From Clostridiales bacterium (GTDB taxonomy: Bacteria; Bacillota; Clostridia; Oscillospirales; CAG-272), in contig DXYE01000065.1 of assembly GCA_019415985.1 (NCBI GenBank), positions 1 to 15,217 on the forward strand: DNA of 15,217 bases, written 5' to 3'. Every line of letters begins with the position of its first letter. The first letter of the stretch is position 1. Made by a program: the position numbers and the translations under genes. Below are positions 1 through 7,702 of the stretch, one piece after another. The notes beneath the pieces were generated by a model. It did not search any database and had not been told where the DNA came from. It was given only the letters and a program-made list of their open reading frames with translations.

Positions 1-907
1 CAAGGCCGGTAAAGATAACGGATACCGCTGCCGAAGCCGCATTCAGCAGCCCACCCTTGCCTCGCGCATATTCGGCGAACACCCCCTTAGGAGCAAATGT
101 CCCTCTTTTGTCCATATTATATTTTTGACAAAGCCGATCCTGTCGGTAAATGCGTACATCTGGCGCAAGCTCCCGTTTATATCCCAGAAAACCGAAAAAC
201 CCGAACGACCGGTTGCTCTCATTGTGAAGATTTGATTTTTTTGCCCAAAAGCTGTTGGCCTTTGTCGAAAGCACCGGAGCAAGACAGGTAACCGACACCA
301 TTAGCGCCAAAATCAGGAGAACCGAAAGCGGATGGTTGAGCACCGCGAGACTTGAATTTTCCGGAACACGGCTGGTGAAAAGCGTTGCCGTCAGCGCGAA
401 GCCGCCGGTCAGCGTGAAAAAGGAAGAGATGATACCGTCAAGCAGGCCGATCGTTCGGTTGAGGCCCCAACCGCCGCTGTTCTGATTTTGAAGAATGGTA
501 GATAGCATTTCATGCGTTTTGGTATCGTCCACACTGATAAAATCCATCTCTAACATTTTTCTCGTCAGGATGTGATTGTTTTTAAAATATCGGTCTGCAT
601 TTTCAACATTGCACCACTGGGAAAGCAGAGAATTAAAAAGAGATATGGCCGCAGCCGCAAAAAGCGCGGTCAGTACCAGGTGTATAAGCCTTTCCGTGTC
701 GCGCGCACCTGCGATCTCGTCGATGATGCGCGCGGAAAGATAGATACCGACATACGGGCTGAGTGCGGCGAATATGACCCTAACGATGCGGGAAATGAGA
801 GCCCCCGGATATCTGGCATATATCAGCTTCACCGCACAGAGGTTGATTTTCCAAGTCTCTCGCCACGAGAGCAGCTTTTTTTCTTTAGATCTCCCTTTCA
901 ATTTCAT
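1..907 (-). CDS. ABC exporter half-transporter, membrane domain (partial, runs off left edge)
   Basis: The frame is open from an ATG at 905-907 to the window edge (302 codons), so only the N-terminal permease half is visible and the ATPase domain lies outside. The start is supported by a GGAGG ribosome binding site about 5 bases upstream. The ATG sits inside the 3' end of the preceding ABC gene (23-base overlap), which implies translational coupling. The product has a basic N-terminus followed by hydrophobic segments at about residues 30-60, 75-95, 165-190 and 200-225, as expected for an ABC exporter transmembrane domain. The overlap with another exporter-type ABC protein suggests a heterodimeric exporter. 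The substrate is unknown; peptides or drugs are typical for the family. Family placement is inferred from context and topology, since no Walker motifs are in view. Confidence 0.8.
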   Translation of the reverse strand, partial: MKLKGRSKEKKLLSWRETWKINLCAVKLIYARYPGALISRIVRVIFAALSPYVGIYLSARIIDEIAGARDTERLIHLVLTALFAAAAISLFNSLLSQWCNVENADRYFKNNHILTRKMLEMDFISVDDTKTHEMLSTILQNQNSGGWGLNRTIGLLDGIISSFFTLTGGFALTATLFTSRVPENSSLAVLNHPLSVLLILALMVSVTCLAPVLSTKANSFWAKKSNLHNESNRSFGFFGFLGYKRELAPDVRIYRQDRLCQKYNMDKRGTFAPKGVFAEYARGKGGLLNAASAAVSVIFTGL

Positions 908-2694
908 CCGCCTCCTCCCGATAATATCTGCTCTGGATTTCAAAGAGCTCCGCATACCGTCCGCCGTGTCGGAGCAGACTTTCATGCGTCCCCTCCTCCG
1001 CAATCCCCCCATCCTCGATGAAGAGGATCCGGTCGCAGAAGCGCGTCGACGCCAGACGGTGTGAGATATAGACCGCGCTTCTTCCATCGGTCATCTCGTT
1101 GTATCTGCTATAAACGTCCGATTCCGCTACAGGATCGAGCGCAGCGGTCGGTTCGTCCAATAGAATCACCGGCGCGTCCTTATACAGCGCTCGCGCAAGC
1201 ATCAGGCGCTGCGTTTCTCCGCCGGAAAGCATCGTGGCGTCCTCGTAGATCTCGCGATAAAGATGCGTCTCGTATTTTTGCGGCAAGCTATCAATTTTTT
1301 CCCGCAATCCGGCCTTTTCGGCGCATTCTTCGACCCTTTTCATATCGATGTCATCCTCGTTCTGCGCAATGTTCGCTGCAATCGTCCCCGCAAGCAGCGA
1401 AAACGATTGAAAAACCGCCGAAAAGAGAAGATAATAATCCCTTCGGTTATACGCCCGGATGTCTCTTCCGTTGAGCAAGACGCGCCCCTCCGTAGGATCG
1501 TAAAAACCGCAGATCAGCTTGACAAGCGTTGTTTTTCCCGCGCCGTTGAGGCCGACGACCGCAAGCTTTTCTCCCGGCTTCAGCGTAAGGTTCAGATGCG
1601 AAAAAATATTTTTCTCAGTGCCGGGGTAACGGAAGGTCACATCTTCAAGCCGGATTTCGTAAGTCTTTCCGCATTCAGGAAGGAGCGGTTCCCCGCCCTC
1701 AAAACGAAACGGCTCCGGATATTCGAGACATTCTCTGACAGTGGAGAGGTCAAGGCTTTGTCTGTGAAGCGCCGAAAAGCCGCCAAGCAGCCCCGATACC
1801 CATCCGCTAAAGCCGCCGACCGCTGAAAAATACAGCAGGAACTGTGAAGCGTCGAGTCCATCGTTCAGTACCCTTGCAATAAGATACGCATATGCGGCTC
1901 CGTTGCGTATGAAGGCAAGCACGAGATCCGCAATATTTCCCCAAATATATACCCTTGCCGACCGCTTGTGAAAGGCTGCATAAGCGTTCAGCGCCTTTTC
2001 GTATATTTCCTCAAACCAGGGCCGCAGACCAAAAAGGCGAATATCCTTTGCTGCCGCGTAATCCCTCGCGCGGTCGTCAATATACGACATTGTCTTTTGA
2101 TATTCGGCCTCTTCTTCACGATGGCGGTAGCCGTAACCGTTGATATACTTTCCGATAAAGTATCCGATTAACGCAGTAGCCAGAATCACCACCAGCATCA
2201 GAGGATCCAGCGACGAAAGCATAAAAACATATATGCCAAAGCCGAGAAGATTCTGCAGAAGCGAGGTCAGCGTCCCCCATACAGCTTCAGTCGCCTCTAA
2301 ATTGTTGCTAACGGCTTCTCCTGCCTTTGCCTGCAGCTTTATAAAGCGGTCGTCCTCAGTGTTGGGAAACGAGGTCGTGGCAGCCTTATCATTCAGCGCA
2401 CTTAGACCCTATATAGGACTGCACAGCCGCAAACAGCATGATAAGACCGATGAAAAATGCTATCGTCAAAATCAGATTGGAAAACGGTACCCTATTCTCC
2501 ACAGCCGAGAGGATTGCAGGTGAAACATACAGATTCACCAAATTGCTCCCCACCGCGAACACCGCCTGAAGTATGCACAGCGCCAGAACAGTCCACTCAT
2601 GTCTCCAAGCTAAGGAGATCATATACATCGAATTCTGCCACATATTATACTTCGGCTTCGCTGGTTTTTCTTTTTTGTTTTTTGCATCTACCAT
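885..2694 (-). pseudogene. ABC exporter half-transporter (permease + ATPase) with one frameshift
   Basis: Two pieces in different frames make one exporter of about 600 residues. The first runs from the ATG at 2694 (GGGGGA six bases upstream; the ATG at 2700 touches the GGGGGA and is less likely) to a stop near 2389 and covers the first two membrane segments. The second, continuing to 885, holds the remaining membrane domain and a complete nucleotide-binding domain. This shows Walker A GLNGAGKTT, signature LSGGETQR, Walker B VILLDEPTAALD with the catalytic Glu, and H-loop ISHR. Removing one base from the CCC at 2407-2409 restores a continuous frame that reads through 2222-2389 with exporter-like sequence. 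The frameshift is therefore a one-base insertion, either a real mutation or a read error. It is probably the partner of the overlapping downstream half-transporter and is likely switched on by the upstream LytTR regulator. Confidence 0.85.
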
Positions 2695-2778
2695 TCTCAT
2701 TCCCCCATAAATGATGTTTCTAAAAAATCATCCTGCGCCAAAGTCTATAAGAGATGAATTTTTCAGGTCATGAGTCGC

Positions 2779-2819
2779 AACCTGTTTCAGCTATACCAGC
2801 ATACCATAAAAAACAGGTT
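2779..2819 (-). promoter_or_regulatory. Promoter of the ABC exporter operon, inside an inverted repeat
   Basis: On the minus strand a candidate extended -10 (TGG then TATGCT, 2798-2806) has no recognisable -35 at the normal distance, which fits an activator-dependent promoter. A perfect 9-bp inverted repeat, AACCTGTTT and AAACAGGTT (2811-2819 and 2779-2787, 23-base spacer), brackets the -10. The transcript would start about 95 bases before the exporter start codon. The promoter call is an inference from motif and position. Confidence 0.45.
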
Positions 2820-2830
2820 TTTTCGATCTC

Positions 2831-2861
2831 GGGGATAAACTGTCGAATTTTGGGGACGAAC
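2831..2861 (-). promoter_or_regulatory. Candidate LytTR operator: two direct repeats 21 bp apart
   Basis: On the minus strand GTTCGTCCCC (2852-2861) and GTTTATCCCC (2831-2840) are direct repeats with a period of 21 bp, two helical turns. They lie between the kinase stop codon and the exporter promoter, immediately upstream of where the poor -35 falls. LytTR-domain regulators such as AgrA and VirR bind paired direct repeats about two turns apart upstream of weak promoters. A LytTR regulator is encoded two genes upstream. Assignment to that protein is inference. Confidence 0.5.
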
Positions 2862-2865
2862 GGTT

Positions 2866-3525
2866 TTACTGCGGCAGCAAAATCTCAGTCGTAAATGCAC
2901 CATCCTCGCTTTCTCTTCTGAGATATCCGTCGTATCGCTGGACGATATTGTCTATCCGAACCAAACCGAAACCGTGACCTTCTCCCTTGGATGTTCGAAA
3001 ACGACCATCTATCTTCTTTTGTTTTTTCAAGGCCGTTCTATTGGTAAAGGACATGTACAGCTGCGTTCCCTTCATATCCATGTAAACACGGATCGACCGC
3101 TGATCCTCCGGCAAAGCATAACTGGCTTCAATGGCATTGTCAAAAAGATTACCGATGATGATACAGAGATCAATCTCAGACGTCCTCAGCTCCACCGGAA
3201 TGTTTGCATCCACGGTAACGCGGATATTCTTGGAACGGGCAAGCGAAATTTTACTGTTAAGAATGGCGTCTGCCATTCGGTTTCCGGTCCTGATAACCAC
3301 GTCCACTGCAGAAAGATCGTTTACCAACGCGTCGAGGTATTCCCCCAGCGCTTCCGTCTCTCCCTGAACCAAGTAAGCCTTCATCACCTGTATGTGATTG
3401 CGGTAATCGTGCCGCCAGCCACGTATTTGTCGATACATGTTTTCTACCTCGGCGTAGTGTATACGGATGAGCTCGCTCTGATAAGCTTCAATTCTGCAGT
3501 CTATCATTCTGGATAAAAAGGACAT
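2866..3525 (-). CDS. Cytosolic GHKL-type sensor histidine kinase
   Basis: This 219-residue protein contains only the kinase core of the AgrC-like GHKL family. A short N-terminal helix is followed by the phosphoacceptor box WRHDYRNH (His39 the likely phosphorylation site), the N-box IIGNLFDNAIEAS (about 124-134) and the ATP-lid glycine motif GEGHGFGL (181-188). There is no transmembrane segment, whereas AgrC-type kinases usually carry a membrane sensor of about 200 residues. The start is set by GAGAGGGGG six bases before the ATG at 3525. The same frame is open upstream to the regulator's stop codon, so a TTG start at 3636 adding 37 residues is possible but has no good ribosome site. It lies 132 bases after the LytTR regulator in the same direction and is presumed its partner. 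What signal a soluble kinase senses is unknown; it may be gated by a membrane partner such as the exporter. Confidence 0.85.
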   Translation of the reverse strand: MSFLSRMIDCRIEAYQSELIRIHYAEVENMYRQIRGWRHDYRNHIQVMKAYLVQGETEALGEYLDALVNDLSAVDVVIRTGNRMADAILNSKISLARSKNIRVTVDANIPVELRTSEIDLCIIIGNLFDNAIEASYALPEDQRSIRVYMDMKGTQLYMSFTNRTALKKQKKIDGRFRTSKGEGHGFGLVRIDNIVQRYDGYLRRESEDGAFTTEILLPQ

Positions 3526-3657
3526 GTACAGCCCCCTCTCTTTATGCTTCGATATATAAAGCACGTCAACAAACTTTGCCGGTAAACGATCCATAGCCTT
3601 GCCTGCGCAGAAGCTGCATAAAAACAATTTGCGCAATGGATAAAAAATAAAGGAGCG

Positions 3658-4356
3658 TCAAAGGCGCTCGATAACCGCACGGTTCAGGGCATCGTAATAC
3701 CCCCGCGAAAGAGGGATCCTTGTACCATCGGTCAGTATAACGTCCTGTCTGGTCATTTTTCTAATCACTCTCAGATTGACGATAAAGGATCTGCCAGTCC
3801 TAAAAAAGCTTTCGTCCAACTCAGCCTCCATCTCCTTAAGCGTGGACTTTACCGTATATTCGCCGTTTGCGTGAACTGTAGTATAATTTCGGCAGACTTC
3901 TATATATCGAATTTCGTACAACGGGATGCGTACGCTTTCACCCTCGATGTTGAAAAGCAGCGCGTGTTCATTCCGCCTGAGCTTCAGGACGGCGCGGTCA
4001 AGTACATCCGACAGCTTGCAGGCACTGACCGGCTTGATCAGATAATGCAACGCCTCAACCTCATAACCCTCTAGAATATAATCCCTATAACCGGTCACAA
4101 ACACGATCTGTATTTCTCTGTTTTGAGCTCGGATATATCTGGCAAGCTCGACACCGCTGATTCTCTCCATTTCAATATCCAGCAGAAGTATATCATAATT
4201 TTTATTTTCAGCATAATCGTATAAAAAGGCTTCGGCGGATCTAAATAATGATATGGCAGTCAGGTTATTCGTCTTTCTCGACCATTCGTTCACAATCGAT
4301 GCAAGGTATTCGATCTCCGCCGTGTCGTTATCACAAACTGCAATACGATAGTTCAT
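3658..4356 (-). CDS. LytTR-family response regulator
   Basis: This protein has about 232 residues. The N-terminal receiver domain (about 1-120) shows the acidic pocket near Asp9/Asp11, the phosphoacceptor Asp60 in DILLLDIEM, a conserved Thr88 and Lys108 in LIKP. The C-terminal LytTR DNA-binding domain (about 130-230) includes IRYIEVCRNYTTVHA and FFRTGRSFIVNL, typical of AgrA/VirR-type regulators. The ATG at 4356 is chosen because GGTGAGG lies just upstream; the longer start at 4377 adds seven residues and lacks such a site. It is first in the operon before the GHKL kinase. Its likely target is the paired repeat ahead of the ABC exporter genes. Length and domain order are normal, with no sign of damage. 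Confidence 0.93.
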   Translation of the reverse strand: MNYRIAVCDNDTAEIEYLASIVNEWSRKTNNLTAISLFRSAEAFLYDYAENKNYDILLLDIEMERISGVELARYIRAQNREIQIVFVTGYRDYILEGYEVEALHYLIKPVSACKLSDVLDRAVLKLRRNEHALLFNIEGESVRIPLYEIRYIEVCRNYTTVHANGEYTVKSTLKEMEAELDESFFRTGRSFIVNLRVIRKMTRQDVILTDGTRIPLSRGYYDALNRAVIERL

Positions 4357-4518
4357 CGCAACCTCACCAAAAATCATAGATATTAATTTTACGCTGAGCG
4401 GTTCTTGTCCTCTTCATGAATCAAACCGCAGATTTTTCCGTCCTACGTCAAAGCCGTATCTCTCCGTATAGGGATTATAAAGTGTCGTTTATCTATGCTT
4501 AGATCTGCTATTTCGTTT

Positions 4519-4547
4519 ATGTTAACACAAAACACTCAGAAAGTCAA
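4519..4547 (-). promoter_or_regulatory. SigA-type promoter of the regulator-kinase operon
   Basis: On the minus strand TTGACT (4542-4547) and TAACAT (4519-4524) are separated by exactly 17 bases. Transcription would begin near 4512, leaving a leader of about 155 bases before the regulator ATG. The leader shows no obvious terminator or riboswitch. Identified by motif only. Confidence 0.6.
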
Positions 4548-4917
4548 ATATAATATAAAATATGGATAAAACCAACATTATTTAGTCAAATCATACAATA
4601 ATTGTAATTCAAATTGCTATAGCGCTAAAAAATCTTTCACACGCTATGTTGTTTCTGTCATGACAATGCGGTAATTATTATGGAGCTTTACTCACCCATA
4701 TTTTCCGCTGCTTTTTCTCTGTCCTCTATGAATTTATTGCAGCAAACAAATCTAAAATGAGTCCTCTTAGACAGATGCCTTCCACCCCCCCTGGGCAGAC
4801 TGTCTTCTGGCGAAAGTGATCGCTGTTCCCCATCTCTCAGCTTCGAAAATAAAAAATGTAAAAAGAGGCAGCGAAAAAGATGCCGCTTTCCACATGAGAG
4901 TCAAAACTATGGCAAAG
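4548..4917. other. Intergenic stretch without a supportable gene
   Basis: This AT-rich region lies between the regulator promoter and the tRNA terminator. A 60-codon minus-strand frame (4767-4949) starts inside the terminator hairpin and has no ribosome site, so it is not called. A 10-bp palindrome TGTCATGACA lies at 4656-4665. Nothing else is seen. Confidence 0.5.
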
Positions 4918-4953
4918 AAAAAAAGCCTCGCACACGAATTGCATGTCAAGGCT
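4918..4953 (-). terminator. Rho-independent terminator after the tRNA pair
   Basis: On the minus strand AGCCTTG pairs with CGAGGCT (one G-U pair) around a loop of about 16 bases. A run of seven T follows (4918-4924). It begins just past the tRNA-Thr CCA end, so it closes the tRNA transcription unit. Confidence 0.7.
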
Positions 4954-4959
4954 CTCGAC

Positions 4960-5035
4960 TGGAGCTGATGACGGGATTCGAACCCGTGACCTCATCCTTA
5001 CCAAGGATGTGCGCTACCTACTGCGCCACATCAGC
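4960..5035 (-). tRNA. tRNA-Thr (anticodon GGT)
   Basis: This is a 76-base gene on the minus strand with the 3' CCA encoded (4960-4962). The acceptor stem GCTGATG pairs perfectly with CATCAGC. The anticodon loop TTGGTAA (4998-5004) gives GGT, flanked by the stem CATCC/GGATG. The T arm carries GGTTCGAAT. It is the second gene of a two-tRNA unit, 18 bases after tRNA-Asp, with a terminator directly downstream. Confidence 0.97.
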
Positions 5036-5053
5036 ATCTTTTTTCCTAATAAA

Positions 5054-5130
5054 TGGCGACCTGGATGGGAGTCGAACCCACGACCTCTAGCGTGACAGGC
5101 TAGCGTTCTAACCAACTGAACTACCAGGCC
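5054..5130 (-). tRNA. tRNA-Asp (anticodon GTC)
   Basis: This is a 77-base gene on the minus strand with encoded CCA (5054-5056) and discriminator G. The acceptor stem GGCCTGG pairs with CCAGGTC (one G-U). The anticodon loop CTGTCAC gives GTC at 5094-5096. The T arm carries GGTTCGACT. It is the first gene of the unit, starting about 17 bases after the predicted transcription start. Confidence 0.97.
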
Positions 5131-5153
5131 ATTCCTCTCTAAGCACGAATGAT

Positions 5154-5182
5154 ATTATAACAAAAAAAATATCTTGTGTCAA
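5154..5182 (-). promoter_or_regulatory. Consensus SigA promoter of the tRNA-Asp/tRNA-Thr unit
   Basis: On the minus strand TTGACA (5177-5182) and TATAAT (5154-5159) both match consensus perfectly with a 17-base spacer containing a run of eight T. Such strength is expected for a stable-RNA promoter, and the tRNA starts about 17 bases past the predicted start point. Confidence 0.88.
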
Positions 5183-5325
5183 GAGATATCACAAACTTTT
5201 TCATTTGAATTAAACGTGCGTATATTATAAATTATCTCCTGAAAAATAGCTGCACTATTTCATTGAAACTAATGTGACGGTGGCAGAGTCCTGAGCTTGC
5301 ACACGGAAAAGTTTTTGAAGGGTGA

Positions 5326-5405
5326 GGATACAAGCCATCCGCAGGCCGGTCATCGACCGCTAATTCATCGAGAGACCGGCCTGCATGGAAACTTTGTATG
5401 TATCC
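5326..5405. repeat. Large imperfect palindrome / long hairpin
   Basis: The core is a perfect 11-bp inverted repeat, GCAGGCCGGTC (5341-5351) and GACCGGCCTGC (5374-5384), with a 22-base loop. It extends outward through CCAT (5335-5338) with ATGG (5385-5388). Beyond that, GGATACAA (5326-5333) pairs with TTGTATGTATCC (5394-5405) apart from a small bulge. There is no T-run, so it is not an ordinary terminator. The rest of 5183-5543 holds no supportable gene. It could be a structured RNA, a small non-autonomous mobile element or a protein-binding site; the sequence does not decide. Confidence 0.5.
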
Positions 5406-5543
5406 AAGGATATTCTCCTGCAGCAGAATTTTATATCCCTTTGAAAATAATATACGTGCACGCCGTCATAAAAAAACCGACACATATGACCGCTTCTTCC
5501 AGACATTCAAAAAAGACATGAAATAATGCACGGCGCTACCTAC

Positions 5544-6485
5544 CTATAAGCCAACAGAAAATCGGTCGGCCGCTCCTTTTGAATTCAGAATCCTGTTGCC
5601 GTGAAACAGCATAATGCCAAAGCCCTCTCCGGTTTGACCGCCGGCAAGTAGATGGCGCTTAAAAGCACGCTGGAGGGATGTGTTTTCCGGAAGAGCGTCA
5701 GCAGGCTTTTGATGGTCCCGTCCAAAAACACGCCATGCATCGCTGAACGCTTCCTTGTCATACCGATGGATAATATCAAAATCCCCCATAAATCCAAGGA
5801 TATTAGAGGACGGATCAAGCAGCTTTCGGTATTCGGGATACAAAAGCCAAGAATGGCAAATGCATATAAGCGGACCTCCGCCGAGCTCCGGCTTAAATAA
5901 GTGATAAGCCTTGCGGTAGGACTCTAACCTTGCGTTCCCGTCAAAGGGCTCTCCGCTGGAGGGGATATGCAGGCTCTTTACAGGATCTCCCTTTTTGACG
6001 GTTATATCACCGAAGGTGTAGGGACAATCCAGGGGGTATCGTTGATTCTCATATTCAAAACGGCCTATCTTTACGATATCGCATGTATAGAAGATTGGAT
6101 ACCAAAAAGCGACAAAGACACCCCAAACACCTTTTATCTCCCGGCATTCAATTGCTTTTATTCTTAAATCTGAAAAGGTCTCCCAAAAGAGCTCCTCTCG
6201 AATACCGCGGCGTGCATAATCAGCCTTTGTATAATCCGCAGCATGAATCAACAGCAGCAGCCATATTGTATAGGGTGAGACCGCTGTTTGACTCGCCAGA
6301 CGGTCTACGGAAAGCTGTGTCTGATCAATATCAAAGTGAGAATTGAAAAAATCCTCAAGCATCGTATCGAACATCGGACCACACCCCTTTTCAGCCAGCA
6401 GACGCAAACATCTGAAAAGTTCCTTTTGCGCATCACTCGGAAAATGAGTCCTATCCAGAAAGAGCTCCATAAATGTCGTGTTCAT
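5544..6485 (-). CDS. GNAT-like acyltransferase-domain protein
   Basis: This 313-residue protein looks like the two-domain Clostridia family of an N-terminal acyltransferase-associated helical domain and a C-terminal GNAT-like fold (DUF5596/GNAT_C type). Recognisable features are LHIPSSGEPF (about 172-181), a serine-rich segment the family uses early in the C-terminal domain, and ICICHSWLLYPEYRKLL (about 207-222), its most conserved stretch. The ATG at 6485 follows GGGAGG by eight bases, a good ribosome site. There is no signal peptide or membrane segment, so it is cytosolic. The reaction and substrate are unknown. It stands alone, with no same-strand neighbour within several hundred bases and no clear terminator. 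The frame is intact to a normal stop, unlike most genes to its right. Confidence 0.75.
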   Translation of the reverse strand: MNTTFMELFLDRTHFPSDAQKELFRCLRLLAEKGCGPMFDTMLEDFFNSHFDIDQTQLSVDRLASQTAVSPYTIWLLLLIHAADYTKADYARRGIREELFWETFSDLRIKAIECREIKGVWGVFVAFWYPIFYTCDIVKIGRFEYENQRYPLDCPYTFGDITVKKGDPVKSLHIPSSGEPFDGNARLESYRKAYHLFKPELGGGPLICICHSWLLYPEYRKLLDPSSNILGFMGDFDIIHRYDKEAFSDAWRVFGRDHQKPADALPENTSLQRAFKRHLLAGGQTGEGFGIMLFHGNRILNSKGAADRFSVGL

Positions 6486-6583
6486 ATCCTAATCCTCCCA
6501 TTCTCTATGCGGTCCGCTGAATGCAGAATGTATTTTGGGGATTCAAATAAAAATGCCTGCTTCTGGGTCTCAGGTCTCTGCGG

Positions 6584-6643
6584 TAAAGTGTCGGCTGATC
6601 GAAACGCCAAGGCGCTGCAAGTCCTCAACAGCGCTTTTTCTTA
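6584..6643 (+). terminator. Orphan terminator next to a TAAAGTGTCGG repeat
   Basis: GCGCTG (6612-6617) and CAGCGC (6629-6634) form a 6-bp stem with an 11-base loop, followed by TTTTTCTT, a plausible plus-strand terminator. No plus-strand gene precedes it. TAAAGTGTCGG stands at 6584-6594 and its first ten bases recur at 4478 and 9691. This may be the edge of a lost insertion sequence; that is inference. Confidence 0.4.
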
Positions 6644-6704
6644 TAGGTGCTCACTTTCTTGGCAGAACATTCCTCTGATGATTTTATAAATCTCTCAATT
6701 TTTT

Positions 6705-6752
6705 CGTAATTACGTATTGACTAATATTTGTTTGGTATAACGTAATTGCGTA
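6705..6752. repeat. Direct repeat pair CGTAATTRCGTA
   Basis: CGTAATTACGTA (6705-6716) and CGTAATTGCGTA (6741-6752) differ at one base and are 36 bp apart. Each contains a palindromic or near-palindromic CGTAATTACG core. They lie about 220 bases upstream of the acyltransferase start and could be a paired operator. No convincing promoter was found between them. Confidence 0.4.
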
Positions 6753-7567
6753 ATAGATGAAACTTTTTCAAAAGGCGCTTGGGAAACAATATGACGCAGC
6801 ACTCATCCAAACAACCGGTTGTATTGTACCAAAAAGCCAAGGAAAAATCAATAGAGAACAGAGGAATCACTGCAAACGAAAAGCCTTTGTCCGTTTCCCA
6901 AAACGGTCGATCCAAGTTCAAAACCGTCAACTTTCCCGTTGGTTTCAGACGGTTGATGTTTGCGAGTTTAAGCTTTGAAACCCTGTATTTCATACCGTTT
7001 TTGTCGGCCCATGCACAGAGTAATATAAAAGCAAGCAGCAGTCTTGTTCCCCGTAAGCTAAACAAGGCTGCTGCCGCTCTGACTTTCTCGGAACATAGGG
7101 GCACCTTATCGTTATGAAGCCTGTTACAGGTGAATGCAGAACCTATAATGCATCGAGCATTGACGTAGGGCAACCGAATATACTGCAGAATATCTTATCT
7201 CCAATATAGCTTCACTGTAAATAAGCGGTGCTGCATGCAATATTTTTTTAATTAAATATTATATAAATTTCCGGAATCTATTTTCCGCCTTCTGCGCCGA
7301 AGTGCACGGCTCAGAGATTATCACAAGGCACACAAAAACCATGCTGCGAGGGGAACCATTAAAACCATGTAGAGACGCCTCGTTCTTAACAATAATTTAA
7401 ATCACCGTTATTCAACGACATTTCGTAAGGTAGACGTATCAGTTTTCCTGCCGCATACACAAACCGCGCTATTATATATCTGAGGATTTATCTTTTCCTT
7501 TGCTACGGTAAGTTTTCATGTTATTGAGAACCGGGAGAAACAAACATTTACCGCGTTATGTAACATT
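6753..7567. other. Long stretch without a supportable gene
   Basis: Overlapping frames on both strands (for example 6721-7173 minus, 6779-7117 plus) have no recognisable family, no ribosome binding site and mixed composition. They are probably non-coding or too decayed to read. From 7174 to 7567 nothing structured was seen. Confidence 0.4.
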
Positions 7568-7569
7568 TT

Positions 7570-7611
7570 AAAAAGACTGTCCGGTCCTGATACATTTCAG
7601 TCGGGACGGCC
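7570..7611 (-). terminator. Decayed-looking terminator of the SLH pseudogene
   Basis: On the minus strand GGCCGTCC (7604-7611) pairs with GGACAGTC (7575-7582) with one mismatch and one G-U. An inner TGA/TCA pair and TTTTT (7570-7574) complete it. It lies about 90 bases past the SLH pseudogene stop, the expected position. An 11-base direct repeat TTTTAAAAAGA flanks the hairpin. Confidence 0.45.
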
Positions 7612-7702
7612 GTGCAACAGAAAACGTTTTAAAAAGATAATCAGAATCAAAATGGACACAGAAAATACCGTTAGCCTATGCCTGTAAAGCGCTGAGAAAT
7701 TG

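Noticed and set aside
1061..1826. Long plus-strand frames across the ABC ATPase gene
   Set aside because: They are antisense shadows of a frame with complete Walker and signature motifs.
4767..4949. 60-codon minus-strand frame with a hydrophobic stretch after the tRNA pair
   Set aside because: It starts inside the tRNA terminator hairpin, has no ribosome site and resembles no known small membrane protein.
6717..6741. TTGACT followed by TATAAC as a promoter between the CGTAATT repeats
   Set aside because: The spacer is only 13 bases, too short for a SigA promoter.
6721..7173. 150-codon minus-strand frame and overlapping plus-strand frames in the same stretch
   Set aside because: There is no ribosome site and no recognisable motif on either strand; the competing frames suggest chance openings in non-coding DNA.
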